Below, piece after piece: positions 34,393 to 45,839 of a stretch of 64,000 nucleotides of DNA. The notes under the pieces were generated by a model that worked only from the letters and a program-made list of their open reading frames with translations, was not told the origin of the DNA and did not search any database. The translations under genes and the position numbers were made by a program. The stretch covers positions 228,613,034 through 228,677,033 of the forward strand of contig NC_050097.1 in the NCBI RefSeq assembly GCF_902167145.1. The letters run 5' to 3'. Numbering within the stretch: position 1 is the stretch's first letter; every line of letters begins with the position of its first letter. The DNA comes from Zea mays (taxonomy: Eukaryota; Streptophyta; Magnoliopsida; Poales; Poaceae).

Positions 34393-36934
34393 ATGCAGAA
34401 GAAGCCTGATGACGCCATGGAGGAGGAGGCGGCGGCGGCTCCTGGGCCGGAGATAGGGTTCTGGTTGGCAGCACGGCGGCGACTCGCCCCAGAAGACCCC
34501 TTCTTCGCTGCCGGGGACCTCGAGCGCGAGCTCCTGGCCAAGCACGTACGTTTAACCCCCCTCCCTCTCTCTTCATACTGCCCCCGCTACACGCACGCTG
34601 ATCCCTGTTGCAAACGCATCGGTACGGCATGCCTGGGGAGATTCTCGTTCCCGCGGTCACTTGGGGTGATGCAAATTCCGGTGCGGGCAAGCCAATTTTA
34701 GTAAAGGGTTAGCGGCGCGGCGGGCGGCCCTTGATTTTCCTCAGGAAACTGCCGGCCCCGATATTTATCGGGATGGTGCTTGTACGGGTTCTATAGCGCT
34801 CTCTGCTGTAGGGCGGTTGATCCAGAACCATAGGGTTATATTTGGGGAGAACTCTAGCTAGTAACATCAGCGATTTGATGCTAGGCGTAATTCCATTCGT
34901 GTTCTGTGAACTTGGTAAGAGGGCCCTAGATATTCTTGAAATTAGAGGCTCCCTTCAGCTTTCAACTCCTTTGCTTTTGTGCCAGGCTTGCACATAATGT
35001 GTCCTTACTTTTTGTTCTTTGTTTGCCATGAAGCTTGCCCTGGATCTTTCTGAAGATGACCGCAACCAGCTTGAGAAGATGGAAGTAGCCAGCACGTGGT
35101 AAGAACTTATATTTGATGACATTGATTATCCATTGTAGGGATTCTAGTGGAGAACACCGTAGTAGCTAATGATTAAGCTGAAATCCTGTCTCTGGTGTCC
35201 ATGCCACTGATAGAAGCCAACTAGAAGTTACATGGTCAGGCTCCTACTTTTCATGCCTGAGATATACTAGTGCGGATTATGTTTCTGCATCAGATGCATG
35301 CATCTACGGTATTCATTCACAATCACAACACATTTTCAGCAATGAAAACTTGTGGTTGGTACTATACTGTGGGTTTCTTGGCATCTATCAAGTACAACTT
35401 GTTCTCTTATTGAAGGATTTAGATTCTACATGAGCATATAATCTTTATTTCCCATTGCCTTGAGTTTGTCTTTGTTTTTTTAAGCTACATGGATGCTCCT
35501 TTGAGGGTACTCTACATGAACAATCTCATCGCATTATGCTTGTTTTCGCCAAGGGAGCTTCCAACTCCTTGAATTCCCTGTCAATTGTCACTTAAGGCCT
35601 TATTCAGTTGCACATGCATTGGAGGGGATTAAATCCCTTTCTATGAAATTTTGACTAGGAAGGGATTTATTCTCCTCCAATCCCCTTCAATTCACTCAAT
35701 CCCCTTCAATTCACTTCAACCGGACAAGCCCTAAGTTGGTCTTACCGATAGAGAAGAATATGGGAGTGCTTTCTGTATAACTAAAACCGGACATTGTCTG
35801 TTCACCTTCAACACTGTTGCCTACTGTAACGCTGAAGGAAAAGTCTATTTAAACTTAACCAAATGCCCTTAGGCTGGACTGAGGAGTAATGTTTGTTACT
35901 AGTTTCAAGGTCAAAAGGCCTTTTTTCGTAACATAAGGAATGAACTCTCCTAACATAAAGATTTTGTGTTCTATATACTGCAGCGAGTGCTTTCCCATAT
36001 TTATTCCATTTTTCCTGTACATTTTCCCAATGTGCTTAAAAACTCTTGCAGCACAGTGTTTTGTCCAATTGCTGGTTGTGGTGCTCATCTAGATTGCCTG
36101 GAGGAGTTTGAGGACCACTATGTCACTCGACATACTGCTTCATGCTCTGTATGCTCGCGAGTTTATCCAACTTCAAGGTTGCTGAGCATCCATGTTTCTG
36201 AGACGCACGACTCGTATTTCCAAGCAAAAGTTGCCCGTGGTTTTCCAATGGTAATGGTCATATGTTTATTTATCAGCTACACAAATGGGTTGCTTTTTTA
36301 CATATTAGCAAATGGGTTTCTATTTTTTTTTAACACTGCTTATAAGATTTTTATACACCATCAGCATTGTTCTCTCTGCAAATCTACAGAAGTGCTTTTT
36401 AGTCTGACAATGACCATGTATGTTGATACCTGCAACTTGTTATAACAGTACGAGTGTTTGGTGGAGGGTTGTGGTATGAAATTGAAGAGTTACAAGAGCC
36501 GGCAGCAGCATCTCATCGATAAGCATCAGTTTCCCAAATCATTTGAGTTCTTCAAAAAGGCACGGGACTCCCAGCGTCAGCGGCAGAAGTCCCAGAGGAG
36601 GCAGACTGCTCACAAGGGTGAAGAGACAAGGGATAATTCGATGGACGTCGACGGAAAAGGTGCAAGGCAAACAAACCGGAGGTACCGGCTGAAGCAACAT
36701 GATCATAGCGAACCGAAAGAGAACAAGCAGCAGCATAAGGAGGCCCAGGAGGACGAAATGGAGGTCGAGCAGAAGATTGATGAGCTCACCTCTGCTGTAT
36801 CGAGGTTGAGCACAGCAGATTCTACGCCCTCAAGCGTCACCTTTGGCCACCGTCGCTCTCGTGGCCTTACGTTTGTTCCCAGGTCAATCAGGCAGAATAA
36901 GCAGGCGGCCCTCCCAGCTGGAAGCAACAAATGA
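34393..36934 (+). CDS. C2H2 zinc-finger protein, ZNF511 type (4 exons)
   Basis: The only ordinary host gene seen. Exons: 34393-34545, 35034-35098, 36052-36250, 36449-36934. All introns are GT-AG and phases agree, giving 300 residues. Three zinc fingers: C77/C82/H95/H100, C104/C107/H120/H125 and C142/C147/H160/H165. The run FCPIAGCGAHLDCLEEF, CSVCSRVYPTSRLLSIH and EGCGMKLKSYKSRQQHL, followed by FFKKARDSQRQRQKSQRR, is the hallmark of the ZNF511 family, which is nuclear and little studied. The basic/acidic tail includes a coiled segment and ends SRGLTFVPRSIRQNK, a conserved-looking motif. The start is ATG 34393; the next in-frame ATG, 34417, is an alternative because the acidic EEEAAAA run follows it. 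The frame is also open upstream to 34159 without family resemblance. All zinc ligands are present, so the gene looks functional. Confidence 0.88.
35596..35731. mobile_element. Tourist-like MITE in intron 2 of the zinc-finger gene
   Basis: A 136-bp element with ends GGCCTTATTCAGTTG and, inverted, GGGCTTGTCCGGTTG, flanked by TAA on both sides (35593-35595 and 35732-35734). Inside, aggggattaaatccc and gggatttattctcc can pair. It lies in the 953-base intron and leaves the splice sites untouched. Confidence 0.7.
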
Positions 36935-37204
36935 CTAACCACTGTCATTTGGCCTTTTGGTAGTTCCAGAATCTGGCTTGGAGCTATTAACTTTGTATGA
37001 AAAAATGATCTTGGATGTTAAATGTACACGGAAGCTCATGTTTCCACTGATATCCTTGGATGACTCAGTGGCAAACGTTTTCTTGGCTATATATAATGGT
37101 GTTATACTGCTTTGCAGAACGCAACGCAGTGGGCCCACAAACTCTGTATGCTGTATTGAAATGTTGCATAGTTTCGTAGACTGTTCACCGCGGTTACTCA
37201 TAAA

Positions 37205-37420
37205 ATTCTTCAACTATATATTACTTTTACACCCCATAAATTTCTCCTCTTATATACTATTACTTTTGTACCACGTCTCCAAAATTTCACTCCTACTTTT
37301 TCATCTCTGCATTGGTTCTATCTAAATTCACTCTATATATCTGTACAACAATAAAATATTATTTTCTATAGTTACTTTTCATATATTATCATTTTTCCTT
37401 TACTAACAATTACTTATGGG
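37205..37420. repeat. Left arm of a 200-bp inverted repeat
   Basis: It matches the reverse complement of 38540-38745 with scattered differences; shared phrases include ttacttttgtnccangt and cctantttttcatctc. The pair encloses the microsatellite and the Cassandra element and may be the long terminal inverted repeats of a decayed DNA transposon. Ends and target duplication were not found. Confidence 0.5.
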
Positions 37421-37458
37421 CATAAAACCCGAGAACTGAACAGTGCAAATCCCGTCCT

Positions 37459-37502
37459 GTGTGTGGTGGTGGTGGTGGTGGTGGTGGTGGGGGGGGGGGG
37501 GG
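37459..37502. repeat. (GTG)n/(G)n microsatellite
   Basis: About eight GGT/GTG units run directly into a tract of about fourteen G. Confidence 0.95.
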
Positions 37503-37761
37503 CTGTAGGGGCAAGCGCTGGCGGTTCCTAGCGGTCTACTGTAGCTCTCGAGCTGGTGAGGAGGGGTAGGGGAAGCTATTGTAGTCGATCTTTGACTATC
37601 TGGAGTGCATGACGTTTCCCCTCCTCTCCCCTACGACTGTAGCAATATGCCAATATAGCATCTCACTAGCGCTGCAACGGCTCACGCCAAGGACCCCCAT
37701 ACGAGGTACAGTTGAATGGGAGGAAACAGGGAAGCGCCAAAGCTGGTGATACCCCTCGTTC

Positions 37762-38522
37762 TATGATATTCTGGCCAAGGCTTAATAAGATTGATAGAAT
37801 ACTCATACCAAAAGATGTATCTTCTTTTTTAGAAGCCTGTCTCGCAAGAATCTCTAGGTTAAGCATGCTTGGCCTAAAGCAATCTTGGGATGAGTAATCG
37901 ACCAGGAAGTCTTCTCGGGTGCGCATGAGTGAGGACAAAGTGCACACAAAAGACTTGTGTTGATATGTGGGAATGGTCTATAATTCTGAGAGCTATCATG
38001 AGTAAGTACCACCGGTCCAAAAGTAGATAGGATGTTACAAGTGTTATCAGAGTTAACCCTCAAGGTTTCACGGACGTGTGTGGGCTAGGGGTTCAGGTAT
38101 ATGGTGCATAGCACATGTGGGCTCAGAGTGGTCGCATGAGATGACATACGACAACACCAGACATGCAGATGTGGCCAAGAGGGGGAGGTTCCTGGCTTAG
38201 GGTTGACCGATGAGGACGTCAATCTTCTAAGGGGAGTGGATTATGATATCCTGGCCCAAGGCTTAATAGGATTGATAGAATACTCATAACAACAAGGTGC
38301 ATCTTCTTTTTTGGTAGCCTACCTCGAAATAACCTCTACATTAAGTGTGCTTAGCCTAGAGCAATCTTGGGATGAGTGACCGACCAGGAAGTCTTCTTAA
38401 GTGCGCATGAGTGAGGACAAAGTGCGCACAAAAGACTCGTGTTGGTCTTTGGGGATGGTCTATGGTACTATTAGGCTGCCATGAGTAAGTACCGTCACTT
38501 TAGAAGTGAACGGGTTGTTACA
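37762..38522 (+). mobile_element. Cassandra TRIM retrotransposon, 761 bp, with 5S-like LTRs
   Basis: Two direct repeats (37762-38039 and 38242-38522) start tatgatat and end ttaca. The target duplication is CGTTC (37757-37761 and 38523-38527). The first LTR is followed by a PBS-like gttatcagagtt and the second is preceded by the purine tract aaggggagtgga. Both LTRs contain sequence alignable with plant 5S rRNA: ttaagc-tgctt, gggatgagtgaccgacc and aggaagtcttct against TTAAGC-TGCTT, GGATGGGTGACC and GGAAGTCCT. A short, non-coding element with 5S RNA in its LTRs is the definition of Cassandra. The expected first bases TG have become TA. Confidence 0.85.
37850..37940 (+). other. 5S rRNA-derived segment in Cassandra LTR 1
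   Basis: ctaggttaagcatgcttgg, gggatgagtaatcgacc and aggaagtcttctc follow the 3' two-thirds of plant 5S rRNA in order. The C-box region GGATGGGTGACC is altered to gatgagtaatc, so pol III activity of this copy is doubtful. The copy in LTR 2 (about 38330-38420) keeps gggatgagtgacc. Confidence 0.8.
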
Positions 38523-38539
38523 CGTTCTGTGTGCACGAC

Positions 38540-38745
38540 TGTGTTTGTTGGTTAGTAAAAAAATTAATAATAGATGGTGAATATGTATGGAAAATGATAT
38601 TATATGGTGGTAGTCGGGTATAGGAAGAGAATATAGGGGAAATCGTTGTGTGAGATGAAAAAATAGGGGTAAAATCTTAACAACATGGCACAAAAGTAAG
38701 ATATATATGGAAAAATTTAGAAGTAACAACTACAACAGTCATAGG
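38540..38745. repeat. Right arm of the 200-bp inverted repeat
   Basis: Inverted partner of 37205-37420. Confidence 0.5.
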
Positions 38746-38889
38746 GACGCCATTGAGTAGACCCACACGTGATGCACCTCCACAAGTCACTTCTAATAAA
38801 TCGCAACCATTAAGATTTTAGTCAACCATATATCATGAAAACTGTCCTGCAATAATGACACACATGGTCGTGTTATACGACACATCTTA

Positions 38890-39660
38890 GAGCATGTCTA
38901 TATTCTATATTATACTTAAAGCACCAGCAGATGTTTTTAATATTAAATATAAATTGTATATATGTATATACATTTTTTATAAAATAAAAAATATATAATC
39001 GTGTCAAACCGGATCATTACTACGGGCCGAGGCTACAGCCTAAACACGACACGTCGTTTTTGGCTCTCGCAAGCATTAGGTCGTTTCTGAGACTATATTG
39101 GCGCAATGGACTCAATGGTGTTTGAGGTTTATGAATTGGATGAAGCAATAATGATTTGTCACACTAACAGTAAAATAAAAAGGTTATTTGTTGGTTTTAA
39201 ACGTTAGTAATTGCTACGAAGTAGCATAATTTATTTGGAGCGCATCCAATTTTTATTGATGCCTGACTTTAGCAATCACTCCATATTTTGATCTATCTCT
39301 ACTATACCTAAAGCACTAGTTTCAACGGTCGTCTGCATCATTTTTTACAAAAAAATCCATACATTTCTTTCAAATCAATTCAACATAAAATATTAAAAAA
39401 CAGTGCAGCGGGTGGGATATGTTAAATAGTAGTGCAAGAGGTGGGGTTTGAATCCACACCCTGATGAAAGACGGGTGCAAGACACTGGGTGAAGCTGTCT
39501 AACCAATAGAACATTATGTTCAGGTGTTTATAATATTGAATATAAATCATACATATGTATATATGATTTTTTGTAAAATAAAAAAATAATCATGTCGGGC
39601 CGGGCCAGCACTACGGGCCGAGGTTACGGTCCAAGCACCGCACGATGCTCGTACCGGGTT
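38890..39660. repeat. Two direct copies of a repeat ending in ctacgggccgagg
   Basis: About 38900-39080 and 39510-39660 share atgtatata-tttttgtaaaataaa, then actacgggccgagg-ctacag/ttacgg. A related opening (actatacctaaagcactag) is at 39301. Openings like TCTCTACTATACC resemble Helitron 5' ends, but no 3' CTRR terminus with a hairpin was found. A patch at 39440-39510 has tRNA-box-like sequence on the minus strand. No gene. Confidence 0.45.
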
Positions 39661-40470
39661 GGCCATCTATACCTCCGCACAATAATCATAGTTCTCGCCT
39701 CAGTTGCCACCGCCTCGTTCGTCATTCTACTTCTTTTCTCTCTCCCCTCGTGCTCCTCTGCGCCGTCGCCTTCTCCTGCTCCCTCGCCGCGGAATTCCGC
39801 AACGTCAAGGTACGATGCCCTCCCCTGCTCCGCGCTCCTCCCCAGCACAATCCACGCGCGCGCCCTCGAACCATGGCGCGTCGATCTGCCCGTGGCCCCT
39901 AAATCTCGCCCCGGCTCCTCTCCCTTCCCTAACATTGCACGAGGAGGTGCGTGCTGAAGATGTGGAGCAGATCCACGTCGATGATGCGCGTCAACAGTGG
40001 GCTCGCCGGCGTCGGCCCGTTCAGGAGGAGCACGACGGCGATGGAGTCCTCCGTGGGGAAGTCGAGGAGGTCGTCGATGTGGTGAGCCCTTGTTCTTAGC
40101 CCCCACCCCGCCGCGCAACCCCCTCCCCCCGCGAGATCAACCCCTAACCCAGTTCAACAGATCCGTCCCTCAGTCACGCACCTCACCTCCAACTCGGTGT
40201 CCTCTCCCCTCTGTGTCCGGCATGGCGCAGCTCACCTCCATAGAGGGCCTCCGCCCGCGCGCCGTCATCCTCTCTAGAAAGCCCCACTCAGTCCACGCCC
40301 TAGGGCGCCCTCCTCCCTTGAGGGATTCCTGGGCTTCGCAGCTGCTGCGGGCGCTCAAGTGTCTCACGCAGTCCCTCGGCGGTGGCGTCGTACAGTTGCT
40401 CGTGTTCTGTTATGCCTCAAGTGAGGGAGAACAGGACCATCAAGGCGCACACACGTTTTACTAGGACTTG
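39640..40470. pseudogene. GC-rich cluster of probable captured gene fragments
   Basis: On the plus strand about 39750-39812 reads LVLLCAVAFSCSLAAEFR then NVK and a GTACG donor. That is a membrane segment plus an AAEFR motif like the first exon of DUF1218-type proteins. On the minus strand about 40083-39935 reads HIDDLLDFPTEDSIAVV, like the N-terminal region of plant GATA factors. A third GC-rich block (40220-40440) is exon-like but unassigned. Fragments from different genes on opposite strands, within 0.8 kb and with no complete ORF, suggest transposon-captured pieces. Family assignments are weak and made by eye. Confidence 0.4.
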
Positions 40471-40764
40471 CCAAATATCTGCTTTAGTTCGTCTTACATA
40501 GACCAGATAGCTGTCATGAGCATCCTACGATGTTTTTGCATGCCTGCGCCATACACAGTCCCAAAGTGTCACTCCGCACTACACTACTGCTAGCAACCAG
40601 TTTGCACCTCCTATAGCATCTAGTGGTTAGTCTTCGTCTTCTTCGAAGTCCCTGACCTTCACATCTGCATCTTCCCCATATTGGATACAGGTGCCGATAG
40701 AAGATAGCACATATTGTATGCTGTAGAAACAGGGCTAGTTAGGGATATGTGAACCAATCGACAT

Positions 40765-41451
40765 TGTTGGAGACTTGTTCTCAAATGCTTCAAATTAAGA
40801 ACAAGGCAACATAAAAAGTGTTAAATGTTAAATTCCTTCGTCCTTCAAGACATTATGTCCCTTCGGATATAATGAATTCCGGACGAAGGTTATGAAGGAA
40901 GAGACCTTCGTAAGCTCGACAGATGATAAAGGAGAATACATATACGAAATACGAATAATAATACAGATATTATTATCAACTTATTTTTATTTTGCATTAT
41001 CAAATTCATAATAACAAATTATAAATGTACCTTCAAATTGACGAAAGGTAAAGGTACAGGCGTGATGCGAAAAGCAAATGCCAAGTCAGCCTGAACAGTA
41101 CGGGAGTACTGTTCATCTATTTATAGGCACAGGACGCAGCCCGTGGAGAATTACATTAATGCCCTTTACATTTATCAATAACTTTATAGTAATTCTTCGA
41201 GGTCTAATTTGGCTTTTCATCATATAAGTCGGTTCCCCTTTCCTGCTGTCATACCGAAGCTTTTTCTGCGCATAGCTTCGTGATCATCTTATCCTTCGTC
41301 ATGATCGCCTTCCGTCCTACTCAAGCTTCGTCTTGACCATATTCTTGTATACTCGTGACCCGATTCCGAAGATACATGTTCACATATTTCACTTGGAAAA
41401 CACTGTCAAATCATGTTTTTGAGGACCTTCGGAAGCTGAAGGCCCCCAACA
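40765..41451 (-). repeat. 3' LTR of the Tat-lineage element
   Basis: TG...CA termini. On the minus strand it is preceded by the purine-rich GCGAGGGGCTAC (41452-41463), the likely polypurine tract. A TATA-like phrase, atttatagg, lies near 41119. Confidence 0.9.
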
Positions 41452-41606
41452 GTAGCCCCTCGCAATATTAATTTGCTGGAATGATAAATTCATATTGCGA
41501 CATGGATGAAGGCTTTAAGCCGAAGGTCCGAAAAAACACCTTCCCTTTGCTAGAATAGCAACAGTCTTTGACAAGCGGGACCCTCCAGTTTTCAATGCAC
41601 TAGGTG

Positions 41607-41614
41607 TATAAATA
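41607..41614 (+). promoter_or_regulatory. TATA box for the plus-strand ORF
   Basis: TATAAATA lies 155 bases inside the left LTR and 145 bases upstream of the ATG at 41759, pointing away from the LTR. It would give the plus-strand ORF its own promoter. Confidence 0.55.
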
Positions 41615-41758
41615 AGAGCTCACCACCAGTTTATTTGGCACGCTCCCTTGCCATCTGCTTTTACTCACCCAACTTTTAGCCTGCGCGCAACAACACTTGC
41701 TTGGCTTTTTAAATTTTTAAGCTTCGGTTTCGAGAGCACTTTCTCAGTGTTTGCGAAG

Positions 41759-44700
41759 ATGTCTGAAGATAAGAAATCTATTGGTGATTCAAAGCTAAGC
41801 CTTTCTGAGGAGATGCATCTCGGCTTTCTTGAATCAATATCAAAGACTAATACAGAGAAGATTACTAGGGAGATTTTGGAGGGTTTATCTGAAGATACTG
41901 GTGACAGTGACAGTTATGATGTGGATAGTGGTGGTGAAGATTCCGAAGATCGACCTTGGTGACCAAGCCATGCCGTTTTTGGTAAATCCAGTATTAAAGA
42001 AAATCATCTTGTCAATATGAGGGGTAGATATTTTTGGGACTTATCTGTTGTGAGGGATGACGAAGGAGAGAAGACTTGTCCGACTCCCGAGGAAAATGAA
42101 GTCGTGATATTCCGAAGCTTCTTAAAGGCTGGACTGCGATTTCCCTTGAGTAGTTTTGTCGTGGAAATACTGAAGATATTTGAAATCTACCTTCACCAAC
42201 TTACCCCCGAAGCAATCATAAGGATAAACATCTTTGTGTGGGCCGTGAGGAGCCAAGGTTTGGAACCTAATGCAAAAAGCTTCTGCAACATACATGAGCT
42301 ATTGTATGAGACAAAACCCTGGGGTAAAGAGCAGTATCACAACAATTTTGGCTGCTACAGCTTCGGCGCCCGGTCTGGGTCAAGCTGCCCCGTGCCAACC
42401 TTTCAAAAGAGGTGGCCCGGCGACTGGATGACGGAATGGTTTTATGTGAAAAATGACTTGAAATCACGGGAACATATTAAAGGTATCATTATGTGCCCTA
42501 TCTGGCAACACTTCGGCCTCCGGAAGCCAAAGGTGGAAATGAATGAAGCAGCCGAAGAATGCCAGAGAGCCTTCGGTGTTGTTTGCTCTTTTATTGGGAC
42601 AAGGGATTTGGTCCAAGAACACATTGCTTTCAGAGTATGGCCACTTGTGGAAAAGTGGGAAATGCCAGAGGAGACCATTAAAGAAACTGACGAAGGTGGA
42701 CTAGTCAGGCTAAAATACACATTCAAATACGGAGATAAGTTCGTTGAGCCAGATGATGACTGGTTGAAAAGAATTGAGGTCATAAGTGACGAATTGCTTG
42801 GGGTATACTCAAAGGCCGAAGATACTGCATTATCAGCGGCCTTCGGAGGCCGAAAGAAGAAGAGACTCAACCGAGTATTTTATGCAATTGGGTTTGTTTA
42901 CCCCGACTACGGTTATCCAACGCGGGGTCAAAAAAGAAAGAATACATCTTCTGCGAAGGAAACTGCTTCAGCCGCTCTTAGCGAGCCGGCGCCGAAGAGG
43001 AAAAGGGTAAAAGTTCTCACTAGAGATGGCAATGGGTACCCGAAACCCGAATACCCGACGGGTTTTATCCGATATGAAGGCGGGTACGGGATAATTTCTC
43101 TACCCGCGGGTATGTTAATGGGTAAAAACCTCTACCCGTTGGGTAGACGGGTACGGGTATGGGTTGGTACTACCCATACCCGTCTACCCGTGGGTAAAAT
43201 ATACCCGCATCAATAGCACTATAAACATCTAATAGAGTCCAACTTAGCTAGAATAAAACTCTTCTCTAGTTATCATTTGTCTAGATACCAAGTTATGTAA
43301 TCATATGATTTGTTATATGTAAAATTGAAGTTGTTTTTATATGTTTATTTAATATTTTGAGTGATTGGTATATTGGAATTTAATTCTTTCCTAGCGGGTA
43401 CGGGTTACCCGACAGGTAAAAATACCCGCGCGGGTACGGGTATGGGTAAGATTTTATACCCGCGAGTATATATGGGTAACCCGACGGGCAGAATTTTTTT
43501 TGATGGGTACGGGTATGGAATGATACTACCCGACGGGTATGTACCCGTTGCCATCCCTAGTTCTCACACACCGGCCACGTTATATTGAACCGGCCACAGT
43601 GCCTGAGTTTATCGGTGAGACCTCTTCGGCCACTGAAGCTAAAGAACCAACTCCACTGCCAAAAATCGAAGAGCTGGCCGAAGTGCCAGCAACAGAAAAA
43701 ACAGAAGAACCGAGGACTGAAGAAACAAAGACATCAGAAGTTTTAAGTCCTTCAGCAAAAATTGAGGCAGCAAAAAGCCAAAAGGGTCCAGCAGTGACCC
43801 CAAAAAGAAAAAGGATGGTTAATGTGTTGGATGTTTTGGAGACAATTAAGTCTTCAAGCACAACTCCGAAGAAAATTGTTGAAACTTCCGAAGTGCATAC
43901 TGAAGCCTTTGTTGCCGAAGCTTCAAAGCAACAATCTGAAACTGAAGCTGGGCCTTCAGAGCCCACGAAGGTAAAATCCTTGGAAGCCGAAGAAACAAAA
44001 ATGGCAGAGCCAATTTTGGTTGAAGAAACTAGCACTGCTGCCCCCGAAGCATCCTCCAAAGCCCTCGATTATATTGTACGACATGCTTCGGGAAAAAGAT
44101 TATTTGAAGAAGAGATTTTTGAAGCTAATCACTATGCCCGAGAACTGAAGTATCCAGAGGGGGCCTTAGTATTCAATGGCACAGACGAAGATGACTTCTT
44201 ATATTGTCTCCCAGATAACAAAGAATTATCCGTCTGCCGGGAGATGGCTAGAAGTATGGGGTTCCCGAAGCTTGAAGCTGGCCTCTGCGCTATGACAAAG
44301 GACGATCTTGCAGATAGCCTCGCATATAATAGTCTGAAGGTATGAAAATTGTATATTTGGAAATTTATTATTCTTTTATTCTTATACTAATTCTTTTCAT
44401 ATAGGGTTTAATACTTAGCAACGCTTTGAGAGCGCAAAGGAATGCTGAAGACGAGAGCTATAATATTGCTTTCAACAACCTACGAACAGAGGTTATTAAG
44501 CTGAGGAACGAAGCCTTGGAAAAAGATAAAATTCTGCTTACATTGGTGGATAAGATAAAGGAAGACGAAGCTACTTCTAAAGCTCAAGCTGAGGCTCAGA
44601 AGCACGAAATCGAGGATCTTCGGAAACAGTTAGCCAGAGCTAAAGTAGAACGCATACTTGAAGAGACGAAACGAGAACTTAGCGATCAATGGGCAAATCA

Positions 44701-45413
44701 TTTAGAAGGAAACGTTGAAGAGCTTCATGCATCCAAGAAAAGGTGCCATGACAAATATATAGAATGCGCTAAGAAAATAAAAACTAGCTTTTGGCGCATT
44801 CTCGAGCGAGGAAAACTTCACAAGGGGTAACCCCGAAGGTCCGATTGAATGGATCAATCACGAAGCTGAGGCCTTTGAGGAAATTTTGAATAGCCGCAGA
44901 GACATATGTGCCTTTTTGGGTGCCAGGGGGATTGCTACTATTTTGGAGAGGAAAGGCTGTGAGCATGTGAAATCTTTGGCACAATCCGAAACTGCCTTAT
45001 CCTCCGAAGATATAAAAGACCCCTCGGCCGAAGCAAGCATGGTTGGTGGAAAATTTTTCACCGACATCTCGGACAATGGTGGCCGGGAAATGGCCCAAGA
45101 AATTATTCAAAAAAGCGAAAAAGGCATTCATGATGCTAGAAAAGTAGCAGAGGCCGCTGAGAAAAGCGCAGAGCCCGAAGGGCAAATAGGTATTAACTAG
45201 TGCTTTTTGACTCTTTGTTGTAATTTTTTGATTTCGAACTTGTTCACAGTTTGTAATAGTAATAAATCTGTATCTACTCTTCCCTCAGAACCTGCTGAGT
45301 CATCTGCGGGCCCCCACACGAAGGGGGATGACGAAATTAGACAAATGGCCGAAGCCATCATGGATAGAGTTGTTGATCAGCTTCTAAACGAAGCTGCAGA
45401 CGAAAACATTTAG
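41759..45413 (+). pseudogene. Spliced ORF opposite to gag, putative gypsy-type transposon domain
   Basis: Exons: 41759-44339 (minus the MITE), 44405-45189, 45289-45413. Intron 44340-44404 is 65 bases with a good branch site, tactaat; intron 45190-45288 is 99 bases. Reading frames join across both. The product starts MSEDKKSIGDSKLS. Near 42090-42310 it has FRSFLKAGLRFPLSSFVVEI and INIFVWAVRSQGLEP, the pattern I know as the putative gypsy type transposon domain (PF04195). A basic KRKRVKV patch, an acidic E/T/P-rich linker, and long coiled coils follow, ending in DRVVDQLLNEAADENI. Lesions: TGA at 41960-41962, MITE 43021-43559, and a frameshift near 44785-44795. An upstream in-frame ATG at 41648 is possible. 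Function unknown; no catalytic motif is seen. Confidence 0.7.
43021..43559. mobile_element. hAT-type MITE, 539 bp
   Basis: Termini TAGAGATGGCAATGGGTA and, inverted, TAGGGATGGCAACGGGTA. A perfect 8-bp target duplication, GTTCTCAC, lies at 43013-43020 and 43560-43567, the hAT signature. The interior has many gggtacccg-type palindromic words near both ends. Removing the element and one duplication restores the reading frame of the host ORF. Confidence 0.92.
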
Positions 45414-45839
45414 AATGTAATATTTGTTGAGAATCATGTGTAATATTGTGTAACTTAGGGTGTAATATATTAGCTGTTTATAGTTCTATTCTTTGCGATG
45501 CATGAAACATTATATACATACCGTTTTTGAGCCTTCGGCGAAAAAACACCTTCCCTTCTTTTCATGCTTCGTAAATAATATCCGTGTTCTCATAAAATCA
45601 GTAGCCAATCCTCGTAAAATCAATAATCAATAGATCTTTCCATTTCAGAGTTTGACGAAGATATAACTCTTCAATGGCTATTGTTTGTGCCGTGTCACTA
45701 TTTCTTCAAAACGATCTTCGAATATCAATATTGAGACCCCCCTTCTTGCGTTGTTGATGCACTATGATGTATGATGTTATGCTATGCAAATGATGTAATG
45801 ATGTGATGTTATGCAAAATGATATTTGCCGAAGGTTGAC

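Noticed and set aside
34205..34690. Antisense ORF of 161 codons over the first exon of the zinc-finger gene
   Set aside because: It is a shadow of GC-rich coding sequence. The spliced plus-strand gene explains the region.
37850..38420. Possible functional 5S rRNA genes
   Set aside because: Only part of 5S is alignable, with many changes, and both copies lie in LTRs with a PBS and target duplication, so they belong to Cassandra.
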